The notes beneath the pieces were generated by a model that saw only the letters and a program-made list of their open reading frames with translations, did not search any database and was not told the DNA's origin. The translations under genes were made by a program, and so were the position numbers. Below, one piece after another: positions 60,187 to 64,000 of a DNA stretch of 64,000 nt. Source of the DNA: Tragulus kanchil (Eukaryota; Chordata; Mammalia; Artiodactyla; Tragulidae); the NCBI GenBank assembly GCA_022376925.1, contig JAIOJX010000032.1, positions 199,140,939 to 199,204,938 of the forward strand, written 5' to 3'. Each line of letters starts with the position of its first letter. Position 1 is the stretch's first letter.

Positions 60187-60628
60187 ATTAGGGCCCTGCA
60201 ATGCTCATCGCCAGCTGTGGTTATATTGCTGAGACTCCACACAGACAGCTGTGGAGGGAAACGGCCTTCATGTGCCAGTATACAGGGGCTGAGAGGGATG
60301 CAATCCAGAGTCTCAGAAGGCGGCTGCCACCCCAAATTAAAGACGCAGGCGGAATGCGTTAATAACAAAACAGATGCTAGCAAGAGACGTTCCTGGTGTC
60401 TTCAGATCCTGCTACAGAAGGCCAGAGAGAAGACAACATGTCATGTCTAAGAGATTTGCTATGTTGGGACAAATAACTATTCCGTCTTCTTCAATCTCAG
60501 TCACAGAACAGGCAGAAGATGGGAACCTTCAGCCACTCTCATAGAAAAGAAAGCCTCAGAAAATTGAGTTACACGACTCAAAGCCTTAGCCTATTTCACT
60601 CTTATGTTGTTACAAAAAAGGTGGTAAA

Positions 60629-60900
60629 GGCCTTCCCTTATGGTCCAGGGGGTAGAAAGTCCGCCTTGCAGTGCAAGGGGCACTGGTTGGATCCCGGCCC
60701 AGGAAGATCCCACGTACCGCGAAGTGGCTGAACTGGTGTGTCCAATTAGGAGCCAGCGCTCTGGAGCACATGTGCTCAGAGCCAGTGCTCTGCAAGGAGA
60801 GGCTGCTGCAATGGGAGGCCCACACAGGTCGAAGAATAAAGACTGATGAAAATGAATGAATGAAAAATCAATAAAAGAGGCCAAAATTTAAAAAAAAAAA
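60629..60900 (+). mobile_element. CHR SINE with target-site duplication, 5' side of the exon
   Basis: CCTTCCCTTATGGTCCAGGG head, degenerate B box GGTTGGATCCC, tail with TGAATGAATGAAAAATC and an A-run. Direct repeats AAAAGGTGGTAAA (60616-60628) and AAAAGGTGATAAA (60901-60913) differ at one base. Frames of 62-97 codons here are SINE-derived. Confidence 0.88.
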
Positions 60901-60913
60901 AAAAGGTGATAAA

Positions 60914-61476
60914 AATTAATTGCAAAGGCCTTTAAAAAATTAACTCTAGATTTTTTCCCCTAGATATGGTGTTTATCTGGTATTCTGTAACAGTTTCTGG
61001 CTCCTTTCCAAACTAAATTTTGAAAAGAAGATATAGGAGACACAGGAAAAAAATTTAGTTTAATGAATTTTGATCATGGCAAGCAGCATTCAATTATGGC
61101 TAGTGGCTCCAATGGTGTTTTTAATATTTACTTGCATTTTCATTCATACTGTATAAGTGCAAGGGTTAGGAAGACTATATTAATTTAAACATACTTGAAA
61201 AATACAGATTTGCATCCCATACATTTCAAAAATCTATTTTTAAAAACAAGTTTTAAACCTGACTTTGGGAAAAGTATGTAGATACAGTCATATATCTATA
61301 TATGTATTCCATATAGCCATATGTAGCCAAAACAGCTACACCATTGTAATTTTCACAATTGTATGTTACCCATAGTTCCATATGCCATTCATCTCAAAGT
61401 TCAGAGAACATTTGGCACCAGATTTTCTAGTGCTTCCCACTGATCAGAGTCCAGTCCTAGAAACTGTTCTAAAGCA
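60914..61476. other. Unrecognised AT-rich intron
   Basis: Contains TATATCTATATATG runs near 61290 and no frame or repeat of note. Confidence 0.5.
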
Positions 61477-62189
61477 ACTTTAGACGAGCATTCCTATATC
61501 TCTAGCATTCTCTAAAAACCCCAAGGTCTGGTCTACATCTGGTTTCCCTAGAACACTGGGTTGAATAATGTTGTTTGAAGAAGAAATGAGTTATGCGTCT
61601 TGTTTAGAAAAAAACAGAGTAAGCTGTTATGAGGCTAGAATTAGGAGTGTTTGTCAGATGTTATCCTTTTCTAAAGCTTTAAGCCACATTGTGTTTTGAG
61701 GCATATAGAATCTAATTTGTCCTTTTTGAAAAGTCCCTATTCTAGTTACTCCAGTATGCTCAGTTTGTGTATTACATGCAGCATAACATTATTTTCCTTT
61801 TATGAATTTCTCAATTCTTAGGGGATGGGGTCTTAAAAGCCTTCCACGGGCATCTGGAGATTGGAGAATTGTGCTATAGAAAGTTCATGTTTAACTCTAC
61901 ATGCACAATAACGCTTGTTCCTGATTATCCATAAACACCCTCAAAGCTTCTTAAAATTAGAAATGTGGATATAATGATTTACCCTTAATATCTCTCCATC
62001 TGTGAAGAATTTCAATAATTTCTTTTCTGTAGATGATTACAAATGTCACCACCATTCCCTTTACTCTTTATTTGAAAAACTGAAGATTATTCAGTGATTA
62101 ATGTATAGAATCACCAAAAAATGCAAATAAGCCTCTGACATGTTGTGGTCATTTATAAAATATTATCCTATTCTATCCTAAATATAAAG

Positions 62190-62345
62190 CCCACCAAGTT
62201 CCTTTGTCCATAGGATTTTTCAGGCAAGAATACTGAAGTGGGTTGCCATTTCCTCATCCAGGAGACCTTCTTAACCCAGGGATCAAATCTGTGTCTCTGG
62301 TGTCTCCTACACTGGCAGGAAGATCTTTATCACTGAGCCACCAGT
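62190..62345 (-). mobile_element. Bov-tA SINE fragment (copy A)
   Basis: CCACCAAGTTCCTTTGTCCA, GGCAAGAATACTGAAGTGGG, TTAACCCAGGGATCAAATCT and CACTGAGCCACCAGTC, the reverse of the Bov-tA unit without its 3' end. Confidence 0.85.
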
Positions 62346-63270
62346 CCTTAGCATATGGCTTATTTTGCTATGTAGAAATAAATACTAAAACGTATTCCTG
62401 GTACTGAATTTGCTAGTAAGGGTGACTAAAGACCCTGGATTCTGCTCTAGAAACAAATTCATACTCTATCAGAAAATAATTTTGTCATTATGAAAAGAAT
62501 AAGTCAAAACCTGATCAAAGCAACAACAAGTATATGGCGTATTACCCTTTGTACAAGACTTTAGACGAGCATTCCTATATCTCTAGCATTCTCTAAAAAC
62601 CCCAAGGTCTGGTCTACATCTGGTTTCCCTAGAACACTGGGTTGAATAATGTTGTTTGAAGAAGAAATGAGTTATGCGTCTTGTTTAGAAAAAAACAGAG
62701 TAAGCTGTTATGAGGCTAGAATTAGGAGTGTTTGTCAGATGTTATCCTTTTCTAAAGCTTTAAGCCACATTGTGTTTTGAGGCATATAGAATCTAATTTG
62801 TCCTTTTTGAAAAGTCCCTATTCTAGTTACTCCAGTATGCTCAGTTTGTGTATTACATGCAGCATAACATTATTTTCCTTTTATGAATTTCTCAATTCTT
62901 AGGGGATGGGGTCTTAAAAGCCTTCCACGGGCATCTGGAGATTGGAGAATTGTGCTATAGAAAGTTCATGTTTAACTCTACATGCACAATAACGCTTGTT
63001 CCTGATTATCCATAAACACCCTCAAAGCTTCTTAAAATTAGAAATGTGGATATAATGATTTACCCTTAATATCTCTCCATCTGTGAAGAATTTCAATAAT
63101 TTCTTTTCTGTAGATGATTACAAATGTCACCACCATTCCCTTTACTCTTTATTTGAAAAACTGAAGATTATTCAGTGATTAATGTATAGAATCACCAAAA
63201 AATGCAAATAAGCCTCTGACATGTTGTGGTCATTTATAAAATATTATCCTATTCTATCCTAAATATAAAG

Positions 63271-63426
63271 CCCACCAAGTTCCTTTGTCCATAGGATTTT
63301 TCAGGCAAGAATACTGAAGTGGGTTGCCATTTCCTCATCCAGGAGACCTTCTTAACCCAGGGATCAAATCTGTGTCTCTGGTGTCTCCTACACTGGCAGG
63401 AAGATCTTTATCACTGAGCCACCAGT
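63271..63426 (-). mobile_element. Bov-tA SINE fragment (copy B of 62190)
   Basis: Same fragment repeated by duplication 22. Confidence 0.85.
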
Positions 63427-63638
63427 CCTTAGCATATGGCTTATTTTGCTATGTAGAAATAAATACTAAAACGTATTCCTGGTACTGAATTTGCTAGTAA
63501 GGGTGACTAAAGACCCTGGATTCTGCTCTAGAAACAAATTCATACTCTATCAGAAAATAATTTTGTCATTATGAAAAGAATAAGTCAAAACCTGATCAAA
63601 GCAACAACAAGTATATGGCGTATTACCCTTTGTACAAG

Positions 63639-64000
63639 ACTTTTCAAATTCATTAGCTAGACCTTCATAACAGTCCTATGGACTATTGTATTGATTAACA
63701 TTGTTTGGAAATAGAGGTCCAAAGATCAAACATGTGAGGAAATAAACCAGTGGAGGTTTTTGTAGCTTTGGCTGAGCCAGGAGAAAACCATCTTAGAAAT
63801 GAAAAAACTAAGACAAAACAAGCTGATTCAATTCACATGAGCTCATTAGCTGGGGTCATACTGAACAGCAACAGGTGGGAGATCTGCTATGGACTTTGGA
63901 ACTCCAGGTCTGTGCAGACTCCTTAACTTCTTGTTGGTACTGTTGCCCCCAACTGCAATGCGCTCTGTCCATCGGGAAGATCATGTAAGCGACTTAGAGT
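63639..64000. other. Unrecognised intron at the window edge
   Basis: Single-copy in this window; the sequence beyond 64000 would show whether a further duplication starts here. Confidence 0.5.

Larger units (their letters stand above)
61477..63638. repeat. Tandem duplication 22 (unit 1081 bp)
   Basis: Copies at 61477-62557 and 62558-63638 have equal length and I saw no mismatch. Junction microhomology is ACTTT. Both carry a minus-strand Bov SINE fragment. This is the only duplication on the 5' side of the NRXN3 exon. Confidence 0.95.
60187..64000 (-). other. NRXN3: NRXN3 intron upstream of the exon
   Basis: This is 5' of the exon in transcript orientation. It holds a CHR SINE (60629-60900), AT-rich unique sequence (60914-61476) and duplication 22. 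I see no beta-specific first exon, CpG-rich promoter or alpha exon here, so the beta promoter lies beyond 64000 if it is in this intron. Confidence 0.75.

Noticed and set aside
1152..63638. A real tandem amplification system with 1.1-kb units
   Set aside because: Each duplication has a different sequence, only the length is shared, and differences cluster at block edges. No common motif, enzyme gene or origin is found at the junctions. Assembly overlap explains it better.

Overview
This window is vertebrate nuclear DNA from a ruminant, most likely a bovid. It has no operons and no long open frames, and it is full of ruminant-specific retroposons: CHR/tRNA-Glu SINEs that open with CTTCCCTGGTGG, Bov-tA/BovA units carrying a BovB-type tail, and ruminant L1 3' ends. 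Older mammalian repeats are also present (MIR, MER5-type hAT elements, LTRs). The one protein-coding piece I can support is a 182-bp internal exon on the minus strand at 59980-60161. It has consensus splice sites and encodes the start of the last LNS (laminin G-like) domain of neurexin-3 (NRXN3). The rest of the window therefore reads as NRXN3 intron: 60162-64000 is upstream of the exon in transcript order, and 1-59979 is downstream.

The dominant structure is not a gene. From 1152 to 63638 I find 22 successive head-to-tail duplications. Every unit is 1045-1191 bp (mean about 1117 bp) and the copies are nearly identical. The sequence behaves like 23 blocks laid end to end, each beginning with about 1.1 kb that repeats the end of the block before it. 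Blocks start at about 1, 2263, 4417, 6571, 9833, 14458, 16241, 18251, 20146, 21957, 23763, 25630, 29144, 30949, 34765, 38695, 40935, 43023, 47214, 50350, 52565, 57638 and 62558. Disagreements between copies cluster at block ends (homopolymer changes, deletions, short unmatched tails). I infer an assembly artefact: overlapping contigs or reads were joined without trimming the overlap. If so, about 24.6 kb is redundant and the real locus is about 39.4 kb. The NRXN3 exon lies in a single-copy part (58701-61476), so it is not affected.

Layout: 1-8.6 kb has SINE fragments, an old hAT-like element and duplications 1-3. 8.6-13.4 kb has a SINE with a clean target-site duplication and an ERV LTR fragment. 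13.4-26.8 kb has dense short blocks (duplications 5-11) with MIRs. 26.4-27.1 kb has an LTR next to a 50-bp minisatellite. 28-32 kb has a MIR split by a BovA SINE. 33.7-48 kb has a SINE cluster in both orientations, an L1 3' end and a mariner MITE. 48-59 kb is mostly unrecognised intron with an 83-bp dispersed block. 59-60.2 kb has a nested DNA-transposon pair and the exon. 60.6-64 kb has a SINE and the last duplication.

I found no new biological system. The pattern that looks like one, serial 1.1-kb duplication, is best explained by assembly error. All repeat family names come from reading diagnostic strings, not from a database search.
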